Source of the DNA: Mycoplana rhizolycopersici
GTDB taxonomy: Bacteria > Pseudomonadota > Alphaproteobacteria > Rhizobiales > Rhizobiaceae
Direction of reading: 5' to 3'
DNA length: 64,000 nt
NCBI RefSeq assembly: GCF_013378445.1
Contig: NZ_JABXYK010000006.1
Span: forward strand, 186,001-250,000
Shown: in pieces, positions 7,544-15,806 of the stretch
Layout of the letters: each line of letters begins with the position of its first letter
How positions within the stretch are numbered: the stretch's first letter is position 1
Made by a program: the position numbers and the translations under genes
The notes under the pieces: model-generated
Databases searched by the model: none
The model's input: the letters and a program-made list of their open reading frames with translations, nothing else
What the model was told of the DNA's origin: nothing

Positions 7544-8922
7544 GCCGCGATACCTTTCTGGAACGACAGAGCCAGCTCGGCCGCAAATGCCCGCTGCTCG
7601 GCTTCCTCCCGCGACGCGTCGTCATCCTCGGCAGGAGGCGGCACCGGTGCAGCGACGGGAGCGGGCGGGTTCTTGGACTGCTCGATTAGCTGCGCATCTC
7701 GCGCGGCGATCGCCTCGAGCGAGTGATCCTGCTGCTGCATGTAGATCGTGTCGCCGCCGGTAACGCTCTTGAGGTCGAGGCGCTTGCGGCGCTCGTCGAG
7801 GGTCATAACGCTCTTCGCCTTATCCAGGACGTCCATCTGCGTGACGCTGTCCATGCGGAGAAGGTTATCGACGTCGAGCTCGGTGCCCACGCCTTCCTTC
7901 ATTTCCAGACCTTCGTCGAGGCAAAGCTCGATGGATTCGATCAGCACCTGGAGGCACTGCGAATAGTATTCGACGTTGAGCGCCTGGACGTTGTTGTGGC
8001 TCGGCATGCTGCCGACGCCGATCTTGTAGGGCGGAACGTGGTAGGTCGAGCAGACGACCTCGGCTGTCCATTTCAGGGACTCGATCATCTGGGAGTCCGT
8101 CGCCTTGGCTTTCATGGCCTCGTATTTGAGGCCATCGCCGAGCACCGCGACCTTGCCCGAGTTCTCGCCGGCAAAGTTGGTATCCCAGTAGTCCTTTACC
8201 CGCTTGGCCGTATCGTCTTCGATAGCGCCGGGCGCCGTGAGGACACCGCCGGGATTCGCGCCGTTCTGGAAGAACCTCGCGTTGTCGTTCTGGATGGCGA
8301 GGCCCTGCATGGCAGCTAGGCCGCCGGCGAAGATCGGCGAGAGGCCGACCAGCGGGTGGTAGAAGCAGTTGAACCGGTCGTGGATGATCTCACGCGCAGG
8401 GACGATCACTGACTGCTTCACGCCCGTCAGATCGTCCGCGTTGAGCTGATAGAACACGCTGCCGTCGCTGGACACGAGAGGGGTCACCAGACGCGGATCG
8501 AGCACGTAGAGCTTCCGCACTACGCCGCTGCCGTCCCGCTGCTTCAGGACGTAGGTATTGCCGTGCTGCAGCTTCGACAGCACCCAGGATTCCATGAACT
8601 GGATGCGGTTCTGGAAGTCGTTCGGCTTGCGCAGGACCGGCGAATGGGCAGTATTGCTGAACTCGGTCCAGACGCCTTCCTTGTCCCGGCCGACCAGCTT
8701 AATCCGAAGCTTCGAGATATCGGAAGCGATCAGCGTACGGCAGGCGAAGTCGGCATGGTTGGAAAGCACGCTGTCGAACCGAACCTCGACGTTCCGCTGG
8801 AATGCGCCCGGGAAGCTCTCGAAGATCCGATACCAGCCGCCACGGCCCTGCGTGACAGGGGCGATAGCCTTCTCGAACATCGGCTCAACGCGCCGCTCTC
8901 GCGAGATTTGCGGCACACGCAT
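7540..8922 (-). CDS. Phage portal protein, HK97 family
   Basis: A 460-residue portal, the dodecameric DNA gate of the head. Typical features are H-G-N-T-Y-V-L-K-Q-R near residues 121-130, P-A-R-E-I-I-H-D-R-F, the G-L-S-P-I-F segment near 194, the F-F-Q-N-G-A-N-P-G-G-V-L motif near 220 and the late V-P-P-Y-K-I-G-V-G motif near 296. The C-terminal 60 residues are proline- and acid-rich. The ATG at 8922 overlaps the preceding stop (TGATG). Confidence 0.95.
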   Translation of the reverse strand: MRVPQISRERRVEPMFEKAIAPVTQGRGGWYRIFESFPGAFQRNVEVRFDSVLSNHADFACRTLIASDISKLRIKLVGRDKEGVWTEFSNTAHSPVLRKPNDFQNRIQFMESWVLSKLQHGNTYVLKQRDGSGVVRKLYVLDPRLVTPLVSSDGSVFYQLNADDLTGVKQSVIVPAREIIHDRFNCFYHPLVGLSPIFAGGLAAMQGLAIQNDNARFFQNGANPGGVLTAPGAIEDDTAKRVKDYWDTNFAGENSGKVAVLGDGLKYEAMKAKATDSQMIESLKWTAEVVCSTYHVPPYKIGVGSMPSHNNVQALNVEYYSQCLQVLIESIELCLDEGLEMKEGVGTELDVDNLLRMDSVTQMDVLDKAKSVMTLDERRKRLDLKSVTGGDTIYMQQQDHSLEAIAARDAQLIEQSKNPPAPVAAPVPPPAEDDDASREEAEQRAFAAELALSFQKGIAA

Positions 8923-9173
8923 CAGGCGGCTCCTGCCTCTTTGATCTTCGCTCGAAGCGCGTCCGCATCCCAGCCGTGATAGGGGCGCTTCCCGATCGAC
9001 TTGAAATACTGATCACGCAGGACGGTGAGGTCGTCTGCCTTGGCGGGCTGCACCTTCGGCTTGCTCTTCGGCTCTGCAGCAACGAGGTCCGTCCGCTCAT
9101 AGCCGAGTTTGCCGAGAATACGAGCGAAGCGCGGGTCGCGGGCCCTAAGGGCGCGGGTCATATAGGAGTTCAT
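8922..9173 (-). CDS. Small phage head-module protein, SAP/HeH-like C-terminus
   Basis: An 83-residue basic protein between the capsid and portal genes. A strong GAGGAG Shine-Dalgarno lies seven bases before the ATG. The C-terminus reads Y-H-G-W-D-A-D-A-L-R-A-K-I, the pattern of the short helix-extended-helix (SAP/HeH-like) motif found in several phage head-completion or DNA-binding proteins. No function is assigned beyond this. Middle residues 33-50 are lysine/alanine-rich and probably flexible. Confidence 0.65.
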   Translation of the reverse strand: MNSYMTRALRARDPRFARILGKLGYERTDLVAAEPKSKPKVQPAKADDLTVLRDQYFKSIGKRPYHGWDADALRAKIKEAGAA

Positions 9174-9194
9174 GGCCGTCTCCTCGTTGAGGTA

Positions 9195-9216
9195 CCGGCC
9201 CCATGAGCGGGGCCGG
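9195..9216 (-). other. Hairpin just after the capsid gene
   Basis: A perfect 8-base-pair GC-only stem (CCGGCCCC / GGGGCCGG) with a six-base loop lies 21 bases past the capsid stop and before the next gene's Shine-Dalgarno. There is no U-tract on the transcribed strand, so it is more likely an mRNA 3'-end stabiliser or partial terminator than a strong terminator. It would help give the capsid message a higher level than the following head genes. Confidence 0.5.
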
Positions 9217-9237
9217 CTGTCATCAGATCCGGGAGGA

Positions 9238-11241
9238 TCAGGGAGTTACGACCGGGTCGCCCCAGGTGATGTTGTCCATCCAGGCGACGGCCGATGCGCG
9301 ACGACGAGCCCAGTTCAGGGTCCGTTCGGCGCGGAAGGCCACGCTATTGGTCTGGAACATCGAGACGAGCTCGCTGTCGACCGGAGTGGCGGCACCCGAA
9401 TCCTGCGTCGGGTTATCGACCATCTCGAGCGAGGCTTCCGTCGACATCGCGATATCGATGCCGCCTTCGTCTGCGAACCAGATGTCCTCGGCGTTCACCA
9501 GAGCGACATAGTCGGTCAGGTAATTGGACACGATAACCGGCAGCTCGAAGAACGTCCCACCCTGCATGGTGATGCCGGGGAATTCCCGCTGACCGAGGGG
9601 GTTCAGCATCATCATGAGCCGCAGAGCGTAGGTCGCGGACATCACCCAGACGCCGGACTGCAGCGCGTTATTCGCCGCGACGAAGGCACCGATTAGCGCC
9701 TGGACGTCTTCGCGGACGCCATCGGCACCGGTGGCTTCGCTGTTCACGATAGCGGTTACGCCGTTAAGGATCGAGCCCGGCTTCACACCGGCGCTGGCCG
9801 CCGAAGTCGGATCGATGAACGACAGGTCCGAGCGCTTCGCGATGGCCTTCGCCAGCGAGTTGCGGATCAAGACGTCGGAGGACGGCGAGCTGTCCCGGAT
9901 CAGTTCCATCGTCTGGACGGCGATGGTGGCGATCTTGAGCGGGCCGAGCTCGGTTCTGCCGGCGCCCATCTTCGTCAGGGGCTTACCCTTGCCTTCACCA
10001 ACCCACTGCGCATCGCTCTCCGAGGTCTCGGAAATCAGCGGCACCCGGAAGGGAACACGCGTCAGCGCCGGGATATTGCCGGTACCGAAACGGCCGAGAA
10101 CGGTCATGGGACGAAGGAACTCGACGAAGTCGGCGAAGCCGCCCTCGTTGCCGATCAGGGCGTCGGTGTTCGCCGACGTCATCGCCGAGACCGCTGCCTT
10201 CACGATGTCGACGAGATCCGGGTCGCTCTTACCATAGAGACCTTCGGCCACGCGGTCGAGCGGCTGGTGGGTCTTGTGGGCGATGCCGAGGCACTTCGCG
10301 TAGCGGGCGAAGCGAATGCCCTTTTCCGGCGCCGGTGGGGCAAGCGGCAGGCCGTTCCGCAGTGCGGTGGCATCGGCGGCGGTCTTGATCTGGTTGGCGA
10401 TAACCGGCTTTGCCGTTACGGCCTGCGCCTTTTCCAGCGACCGGAGACGCTTGAGGTCGCCGTCGATCTGGTCGATCTCCTGCTCGAGGGTGTCGAACTC
10501 TTCCTGCTCGGCCTGGTCGGTGGAGCGGTTTTCGTCGATCGACTTCTGCATGATGGAAGCCATGCGGCCGGCATTCGCGGCGCGCTTGGATTCGAGAGCA
10601 ACGATCTGCTCGGCAAGGGTCTTCATGTCGGTGGCCTCCTTCGGCCTCAGGTTCACGGATTTGATGGTTTTCCCCGAGACGCCGGGAGAGACATCGGCAG
10701 CGGGTCCAGTATGGCCGGACGCGGCCGGGACACCGGTGTCGAAGGACTTGATGACCGCGATAGCCGCGGCATCCATGTTCTTGCCGAAGCTGGTGATTAC
10801 CGCATCGGACTGGGCTGGGATCGTGACGGCGGAGAGCTCGTAAACCTCGGTCTCCGAAAACCGGATGCCGCCGTTCTCGATGAAGCTGTATTCGATGGCT
10901 CGGAAGCCGATGGACACGGCACGAACGAGGCCGATCTTGATGCTCTGCCAGGCTTCGTCGACGCGATCCTTCAGCGTGCCGGGCTCGTCGATGATCGGGA
11001 TCTCGGCCTCGAAGGTGATGCCGTCGGCGGTCGGCTTGTCGAACTTGACCGTGCCGATCGGCTGCTTGTGGTCGTGCTGCCACAGAAAGGCGAGCGGGTT
11101 CTGAAACTTCACCCCCAGCGGCTCGACGATGTCGCCGACGCGATCGACGGCGGGCGTCGTGGCGATGCCGCGGATGATCCGCTTTTCCTCGTTGACCGCC
11201 TTGACCTCGAATAACGAGTAAGCGCGCCGCGTCATGGTCAT
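9238..11241 (-). CDS. Fused prohead protease and HK97-type major capsid protein
   Basis: A 667-residue protein combining two usually separate genes. Residues 1-165 are an S78-type prohead protease: catalytic His in F-L-W-Q-H-D-H-K-Q-P-I-G (near 55) and Ser in V-R-A-V-S-I-G-F (near 110). A linker follows, then at about 207 an M-K-T-L-A-E-Q start of a long charged coiled coil (scaffold-like delta region) to about 280. The HK97 capsid fold occupies roughly 330-667. The protease would cut off the delta domain, and self-cleavage in the linker is expected. No stop or frameshift separates the parts. The ATG at 11241 has a GGAGG sequence upstream. Confidence 0.93.
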   Translation of the reverse strand: MTMTRRAYSLFEVKAVNEEKRIIRGIATTPAVDRVGDIVEPLGVKFQNPLAFLWQHDHKQPIGTVKFDKPTADGITFEAEIPIIDEPGTLKDRVDEAWQSIKIGLVRAVSIGFRAIEYSFIENGGIRFSETEVYELSAVTIPAQSDAVITSFGKNMDAAAIAVIKSFDTGVPAASGHTGPAADVSPGVSGKTIKSVNLRPKEATDMKTLAEQIVALESKRAANAGRMASIMQKSIDENRSTDQAEQEEFDTLEQEIDQIDGDLKRLRSLEKAQAVTAKPVIANQIKTAADATALRNGLPLAPPAPEKGIRFARYAKCLGIAHKTHQPLDRVAEGLYGKSDPDLVDIVKAAVSAMTSANTDALIGNEGGFADFVEFLRPMTVLGRFGTGNIPALTRVPFRVPLISETSESDAQWVGEGKGKPLTKMGAGRTELGPLKIATIAVQTMELIRDSSPSSDVLIRNSLAKAIAKRSDLSFIDPTSAASAGVKPGSILNGVTAIVNSEATGADGVREDVQALIGAFVAANNALQSGVWVMSATYALRLMMMLNPLGQREFPGITMQGGTFFELPVIVSNYLTDYVALVNAEDIWFADEGGIDIAMSTEASLEMVDNPTQDSGAATPVDSELVSMFQTNSVAFRAERTLNWARRRASAVAWMDNITWGDPVVTP

Positions 11242-11277
11242 GACCGGACCTCCGGATTCAATCAGTTTTCGGGTTGC

Positions 11278-12861
11278 TCAGCGGCCGACGACCAGCATCT
11301 GATACGTCGGCTTCAGCTTGGTCTGGACCGTGCTCGCTATGCTGCGCGCCATCGCCAGGGCGATCATTCCGTCGATGCGGCCGCTGGCCTTTGCCTTGTC
11401 GAGTTTCCGGTCGCCGGCCGGGTTCTGGGTAACGACGGCGTTTGCAGCGCACATTGTCAGCACTGGATGATTGCCGTGGACGATCCGCCCGTCGAGAAGA
11501 TCAGCTTCGAGCGTCCGCAGCGCGGGAGACATCGAGGCGAACCCTTGCCCGAACGGATGGAACAGTGACCCGTCGTCATCCTCGGATACCTGCTTTTCCG
11601 AAAACCCCACCTTCAAAAGCCAGGGTTTCAGGTGCCGAAAGTTCCAGCGATCGAAAGCAATCTTCCTTATGTCCATCGACTCACAGTCTCGGAATAGCGA
11701 GGCGGCCACGAACTCATAGTCTACCGTCCGTCCAGGACAGGTCCGCAGGTGGCCTTGCTCCGCCCATGTGTCATAGGGCACACGGTCGTTGCGAGACTTC
11801 TCCTTCAGACCTTCCTTCGGGAGCCAGAAGGTCGAGCGAACGTGCCAGTCCAGGCCGACGCCGGCGACGTAGACCTTCGCTGTCAGGTCGCTGACGCTGG
11901 AGAGATCGAGGCCGCCATAGACTGGCAGGCCCTGCCAATCGGTCGAGATCGCTCCGCCGCATGCCGCCCATACCGAGCGGGAGACAAACGGGGAGAACAT
12001 TTCGACCCGTTGGTTCAGGATCAGGTTCCGATATTCGGGCTCCCGGCTCGGCATGCGCCTGGCGTCCTCGGCCATCGCCTGCACTTCGTCGGCGTTCTGA
12101 AAATCTCCGTAGGCTGGATTTGCCAGCTTGATCGTCTTCGGCGCGAACGGGTCGGCATCGTCCGGCGCTGTGTAGAGGCTCAGCACGACGCGAGGATCAA
12201 GGCCGGTCTGCGCATCGTCGATCAGCACCGACAGCAGATCATCCGGGTTCGGCGCCTGCGTCGAGATGACGATCGACAGCGGGTTGTCCTGCGCGCCTGT
12301 CGCCGTCTCCAGCGCCTCATACAGCTCCGACCGAGGTCCGCGGACCTGGCCGAGTTCGTCGTGAACGATGAACACCGGTGATAGGCCGTAGGCCGTTGCC
12401 GCTTCCGCCGACAGCGCCCGGTAAGTCGTCCCAAGCTCCGGGCAGTGAATGCGCTTGCTCGAATCGACGATTGTCACGCAGTCGTTGAGATCCGAAGACA
12501 GCCGGACCACCTTCGCCGCCAGGCTGAAGAGGATGGCCGCCTGATCTCTCGACTGTGCTGCCGAGTAAAGCTGCGAGTTGGGGCGAGCCTCGGGGCCGCA
12601 GGTGTGCAGCAGCAGGAGGAAGGACGCCAACGCCGTCTTGCCGTTCTTTCTCCCGAACGAGATGATGGCGCGGCGGGTACCGGCCGGATTGTCGTAGATC
12701 TTGCGGATCTCCTTACGCTGCCATTCGCGCAACCGGACAGGCTGTCCGACGTGGCGACCTTCCGGCACACGGCAATAGCGTTCAATCCATTTGATGTTGC
12801 GCTCAGCGCGCGTCTTAGCCTTCCCAGGGCTTCCGGGCTGCGGTCTTGGTTTTGTTGCCAC
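11278..12861 (-). CDS. Terminase large subunit, HK97 type
   Basis: A 527-residue packaging motor. It has the Walker A-like S-F-G-R-K-N-G-K-T-A at residues 68-77, Walker B with catalytic Glu V-F-I-V-H-D-E at 163-169, and nuclease-domain acidic residues in Y-G-G-L-D-L-S-S-V-S-D (near 319) and G-R-I-D-G-M-I-A-L-A (near 496). The start is a GTG at 12861 overlapping the small subunit's end by 47 bases; no strong Shine-Dalgarno is visible, so the start is less certain than the identity. It powers DNA translocation into the prohead and cuts the genome concatemer. Confidence 0.95.
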   Translation of the reverse strand: MATKPRPQPGSPGKAKTRAERNIKWIERYCRVPEGRHVGQPVRLREWQRKEIRKIYDNPAGTRRAIISFGRKNGKTALASFLLLLHTCGPEARPNSQLYSAAQSRDQAAILFSLAAKVVRLSSDLNDCVTIVDSSKRIHCPELGTTYRALSAEAATAYGLSPVFIVHDELGQVRGPRSELYEALETATGAQDNPLSIVISTQAPNPDDLLSVLIDDAQTGLDPRVVLSLYTAPDDADPFAPKTIKLANPAYGDFQNADEVQAMAEDARRMPSREPEYRNLILNQRVEMFSPFVSRSVWAACGGAISTDWQGLPVYGGLDLSSVSDLTAKVYVAGVGLDWHVRSTFWLPKEGLKEKSRNDRVPYDTWAEQGHLRTCPGRTVDYEFVAASLFRDCESMDIRKIAFDRWNFRHLKPWLLKVGFSEKQVSEDDDGSLFHPFGQGFASMSPALRTLEADLLDGRIVHGNHPVLTMCAANAVVTQNPAGDRKLDKAKASGRIDGMIALAMARSIASTVQTKLKPTYQMLVVGR

Positions 12862-13228
12862 GGTGGTTCGTCAGCGCCTGGTTGGTGATCCGCATCTTCG
12901 TCGCCATTGTGGCGATCGCCCGGCTCTCCCGTTCCTGCATCTTCAGCAGGCGGTCATAGTCGAGGATAGAGAGTTCGGGATCAGAGACGGCCTTCTCGAT
13001 CAGTTCAGCGATCCGACGAGCGGATATGACATGCCGGCAGTAAGCAGCGACGATCGGCGCGGTAGATGCCGCAAACCAGTCCGCAGGGTGGCTGTCGACG
13101 ACCGTAGCCCAGACTTCGACCTCCTCATCGGTAAGGTCATGTGGAGCCTGGAGGCGAGGGACGATCTCCACCGGCACAACGGCATTGATTTCGACCGCTG
13201 CGGCGGAGACGCGACCTCTGGTTTTCAT
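12815..13228 (-). CDS. Terminase small subunit (P27-like)
   Basis: A 137-residue protein starting at the ATG at 13228, which has GAGGAA eight bases upstream. An ATG further upstream in the same frame lacks this. The content fits small terminases of the P27 family: helices with W-A-T-V-V-D-S-H-P-A-D-W, then Y-C-R-H-V-I-S-A-R-R-I, and a D-Y-D-R-L-L-K-M-Q-E-R-E-S-R motif. The C-terminus is basic. It recognises phage DNA for packaging and lies directly upstream of the large subunit. Confidence 0.88.
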   Translation of the reverse strand: MKTRGRVSAAAVEINAVVPVEIVPRLQAPHDLTDEEVEVWATVVDSHPADWFAASTAPIVAAYCRHVISARRIAELIEKAVSDPELSILDYDRLLKMQERESRAIATMATKMRITNQALTNHRGNKTKTAARKPWEG

Positions 13229-13329
13229 CCGGCTATTCCTCAAATCTTACGGTTTAGCGAAAGAAAACTCCCCGCGCCGGTCCCAGAGGGGTCTCCTCCG
13301 GCCTTCTGGATACCCCCCCCCAGTTCGGG

Positions 13330-13563
13330 TCACTTGATCGGGGCTGCGAGGTCCGCTCCGTTGCCGTTGCTGTTGTCGATCTCGATCACTGCAACGTTCG
13401 GGTCCACCTCAAGCCGCTGCTCATCGAACCAGCGACCTTCCTTCTCCCCGTTCTTCGGGATGAGGAGGTACTGATCGCAGCCGGTGATGTAGGTGGCCTT
13501 ACCGGTGACGACGCCTGCGAATGTGCTGATGCGGTCGGATGCGAATGCGCCAAGCTTGATCAT
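13330..13563 (-). CDS. Conserved small phage protein of unknown function
   Basis: A 77-residue protein with the pattern F-A-G-V-V-T-G-K-A-T-Y-I-T-G-C-D-Q-Y-L-L...R-W-F-D-E-Q-R-L. I recognise this as a recurring phage family (a small beta-barrel-like protein with T-G-C and W-F-D motifs), but no function is known to me. It overlaps the upstream HNH gene by four bases (ATGA). Confidence 0.75.
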   Translation of the reverse strand: MIKLGAFASDRISTFAGVVTGKATYITGCDQYLLIPKNGEKEGRWFDEQRLEVDPNVAVIEIDNSNGNGADLAAPIK

Positions 13564-13970
13564 GATTTCCCTTGGAGTTGACGGGCTGAGATTTCAGCCG
13601 GTTGAGCTTGAATGCCGCCACCACAAGCGTTGGCAGGGTGTGCCTCGTCGATCGGCCAGCCGTCTTCACCTATGGCCTTGTCGTAGCCTCTGGCCTCGAT
13701 GCTCTGCTTCTCGCTGTCGTGGCATGGAGCGCATAGGCTCTGGGTATTGCTAAAGGCGAAGAAGAGATCCCTGTCACCCTTGTGCTCGGTGATGTGGTCG
13801 ACAACGGTGGCGACGGTGATGTGCCCACGCTTGCTGCACGTCCGGCATAGGGGCTCCAGGGATAGGCGCCTGGCACGAATGCCGTGTTTCCCTCGCCAGC
13901 GCTTGTCCTTGTAGAAGGCGCGATACGCCTCCGCCTCAGGCGAGCGATGCGCTGAAAATCGTTGCGTCAC
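13560..13970 (-). CDS. HNH endonuclease next to the terminase
   Basis: A 136-residue HNH nuclease: zinc-binding C-R-T-C-S-K-R-G, then the core V-V-D-H-I-T-E-H-K-G-D, N-T-Q-S-L-C-A-P-C-H-D-S-E-K with the terminal His. Small HNH proteins immediately upstream of terminase genes are known in HK97-like phages to be needed for cos-site cleavage during packaging. The gene order here (HNH, 77-residue protein, small and large terminase) suits that role and suggests a cos rather than a headful strategy. Confidence 0.92.
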   Translation of the reverse strand: MTQRFSAHRSPEAEAYRAFYKDKRWRGKHGIRARRLSLEPLCRTCSKRGHITVATVVDHITEHKGDRDLFFAFSNTQSLCAPCHDSEKQSIEARGYDKAIGEDGWPIDEAHPANACGGGIQAQPAEISARQLQGKS

Positions 13971-14052
13971 GCTTTTTGTGGACGGCTATGAGAACGGGTT
14001 GCCTGCGCGTCAGACCAATCTAGCGTTGAGATAATGAGATTCGGAGGGTGTG

Positions 14053-14604
14053 ATGGACAAATTTCTCATCGATGTATTCCGCGGGCAAATAAAACTTCAG
14101 TGCCAGTTTGTTGTCGCCTCAGCCCTGGAGATCAACTCTGGTCTCCAGAATCGACGTACTCAGCAAGTTTTCTACGCACTACAAAATCTTCTGAATGCGA
14201 GTGCCAATATCTCTAAGGCACTGTGGGGCGCAGGCGGCAAAAAAGCGGATGAGCGGAAGGCTCTTCGCGAACATCTCGGCGTTCAAGATGACTCTCCCTT
14301 GCGAGAAGTCACCATGCGAAATAACTTCGAGCACATTGATGAACGAATTCTTCACTGGGCTGCCAACAGTAAGCTTAGACATTACGTTGACATCTGTTAT
14401 GGCCCTAAAGGAAGCTTCGAAACAGCTGAGCCAATCGACGCGTTCCGCGTGTTCGAAACAGACACAACCAACCTCGTGTTTTGGGGCCAGGAATTCAACG
14501 TGAACCGTATTGTGGAGGCAACTGAGGATCTTCTCGATCGTATCGTCGAGATCCAGAACCGCGAATTCAGCCCGTTTGCTCGGCCATTCAATACAGCAAA
14601 CTGA
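14053..14604 (+). CDS. Unknown protein with a HEPN-like R-N-x3-H motif; possible prophage cargo gene
   Basis: A 183-residue protein read against the surrounding phage operon, with its own GGAGGG Shine-Dalgarno before ATG 14053. The base composition is visibly less GC-rich than its neighbours. It looks all-helical: residues 10-60 carry two long amphipathic helices (Q-F-V-V-A-S-A-L-E-I-N; F-Y-A-L-Q-N-L-L-N-A-S). R-N-N-F-E-H-I-D-E-R lies near residue 90, an Rx4H arrangement with a polar residue after the Arg, as in HEPN-domain RNases and toxins. I recognise no named family. An isolated, opposite-strand, differently composed gene is typical of a moron expressed in the lysogen, for instance in defence against other phages; that is inference. 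Confidence 0.72.
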   Translation: MDKFLIDVFRGQIKLQCQFVVASALEINSGLQNRRTQQVFYALQNLLNASANISKALWGAGGKKADERKALREHLGVQDDSPLREVTMRNNFEHIDERILHWAANSKLRHYVDICYGPKGSFETAEPIDAFRVFETDTTNLVFWGQEFNVNRIVEATEDLLDRIVEIQNREFSPFARPFNTAN

Positions 14605-14749
14605 TGCTGCGGAGGCTGCTCGAAGAGCCGTGCCGCGTCGACGCAACTTCCCCGTCGCGCCGAGTGCTATCGCTCGGCAGTTGGGACCGGCAGCAGCCCA
14701 GCGCGAAGCATGGGGAGCGCAAAGGAATTCTGTCATCCCGCGTAGGAAT

Positions 14750-15403
14750 TTATACCGCTTCGCGATATTCATCAAGGGCCTTGTCGTCCTCAATCGCATC
14801 CAATGCGGACATAATTCCCATGACTCGTTCACGCACTCGATCGGGCAGCAACTGTATGCAGGCGTCGGCGTGGGACCTTAGCGACACGGTCCTGCTCCTG
14901 CCGCGGGGGAGGAGACGGCCGAGTTCGCCGTGCAGGTTCTGGCGCCTCTTGATGCGGGCTGTTTCGATCTTGTGCTCACGGTGGAGGCGGTAGTCCTGGT
15001 GACGGTGGAACATCTCCATCATCAGGAACCGAATGTCGTCCTCGTTGAGTTCGGCGGGGCCACTCCCGTTCCTAACAATATCGAGGACGCCGTCTACGTC
15101 GCGCACGGCCGCGAAACCACGCGATGGATCGTGTCGGATGAAGACGTAGCCCACCAGAAGCGGGAATCGCCGCTCCCGGAGCTTCCGGCTGCGATGCGCG
15201 CGTATCTCTCGCCAGAAGGCCGGCATGCATACATCGATCCCGGCCTCGCGCAGATTGCGCTCGATAACGGTCTCTCCGCGACGATGCTCTGGAACGTCCT
15301 TCAGCTGCCTCGCCATAGCCTGCGACCCAGGCCTTGTGCGGATAGCGAACCACCGTTCCCCCGTAGCTCGCGCCGTGCTCGGATGTCTGCTGTCTATCGT
15401 CAT
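14750..15403 (-). CDS. NusG N-terminal-domain-like transcription factor, putative phage antiterminator
   Basis: A 217-residue protein with a NusG-type N-terminal domain: E-R-W-F-A-I-R-T-R-P-G-S-Q-A near residues 16-29, E-R-N-L-R-E-A-G-I-D-V-C-M-P-A near 48-62, then R-R-F-P-L-L-V-G-Y-V-F-I and D-G-V-L-D-I-V-R. I see no KOW motif; the C-terminal 90 residues are basic and helical. The start at 15403 is set by the ATGA overlap with the upstream gene. Lying where the early genes meet the nuclease, terminase and structural genes, it probably lets RNA polymerase read through into the late genes. The host's own NusG is not in this window. Confidence 0.8.
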   Translation of the reverse strand: MTIDSRHPSTARATGERWFAIRTRPGSQAMARQLKDVPEHRRGETVIERNLREAGIDVCMPAFWREIRAHRSRKLRERRFPLLVGYVFIRHDPSRGFAAVRDVDGVLDIVRNGSGPAELNEDDIRFLMMEMFHRHQDYRLHREHKIETARIKRRQNLHGELGRLLPRGRSRTVSLRSHADACIQLLPDRVRERVMGIMSALDAIEDDKALDEYREAV

Positions 15404-15696
15404 GCTCGGTTCTGCTCCGCTATCCTGCGCTTCAAAAGGCTTCGACGTTCCGGCGTAAGCCGCACAAATGCGGGGCGCCAATTGATCGGAGTGAGCCAAA
15501 CACGCGACGGCGGATCTATCCGGTACCAGCAGCCATCGGTGTCGAGGAAGTAGTGCAGCCCCTCAGTCCCGAAGTCGCCGACCATATCGTTGAACAGTAG
15601 TTCGCAGATTGTACCGTCGGCTTTAACGTCCTTCATCGGGCGCCAGGGGTTTTCGCGATTGTAGGCCTCCCGGGCCTGTCGCTCAGCTATGGTCAT
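15400..15696 (-). CDS. Hypothetical phage early protein
   Basis: A 98-residue protein. The ATG at 15696 has an AAGGAG Shine-Dalgarno eight bases upstream, so a longer in-frame extension is not used. Visible features are W-R-P-M-K-D-V-K near residue 17, G-L-H-Y-F-L-D-T-D-G-C-W-Y-R-I near 47 and a basic C-terminal helix. It ends in a four-base overlap with the NusG-like gene. No family recognised. Confidence 0.68.
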   Translation of the reverse strand: MTIAERQAREAYNRENPWRPMKDVKADGTICELLFNDMVGDFGTEGLHYFLDTDGCWYRIDPPSRVWLTPINWRPAFVRLTPERRSLLKRRIAEQNRA

Positions 15697-15806
15697 GTTG
15701 TGCTCCTTGTTATTGCTGAGTGAGGCGGTCCGTCGGCTTTGCTCGGAACCAAGGTGCCGTCCGCCCGTTCCAAGAGCGCGGCATCCCGCCCACGGAGGAG
15801 ATTTCA

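Noticed and set aside
1-13228. Gene transfer agent rather than prophage
   Set aside because: Tail chaperones look GTA-like, but integrase, excisionase-like gene, HNH nuclease, a tRNA border and early replication genes favour a true temperate phage.
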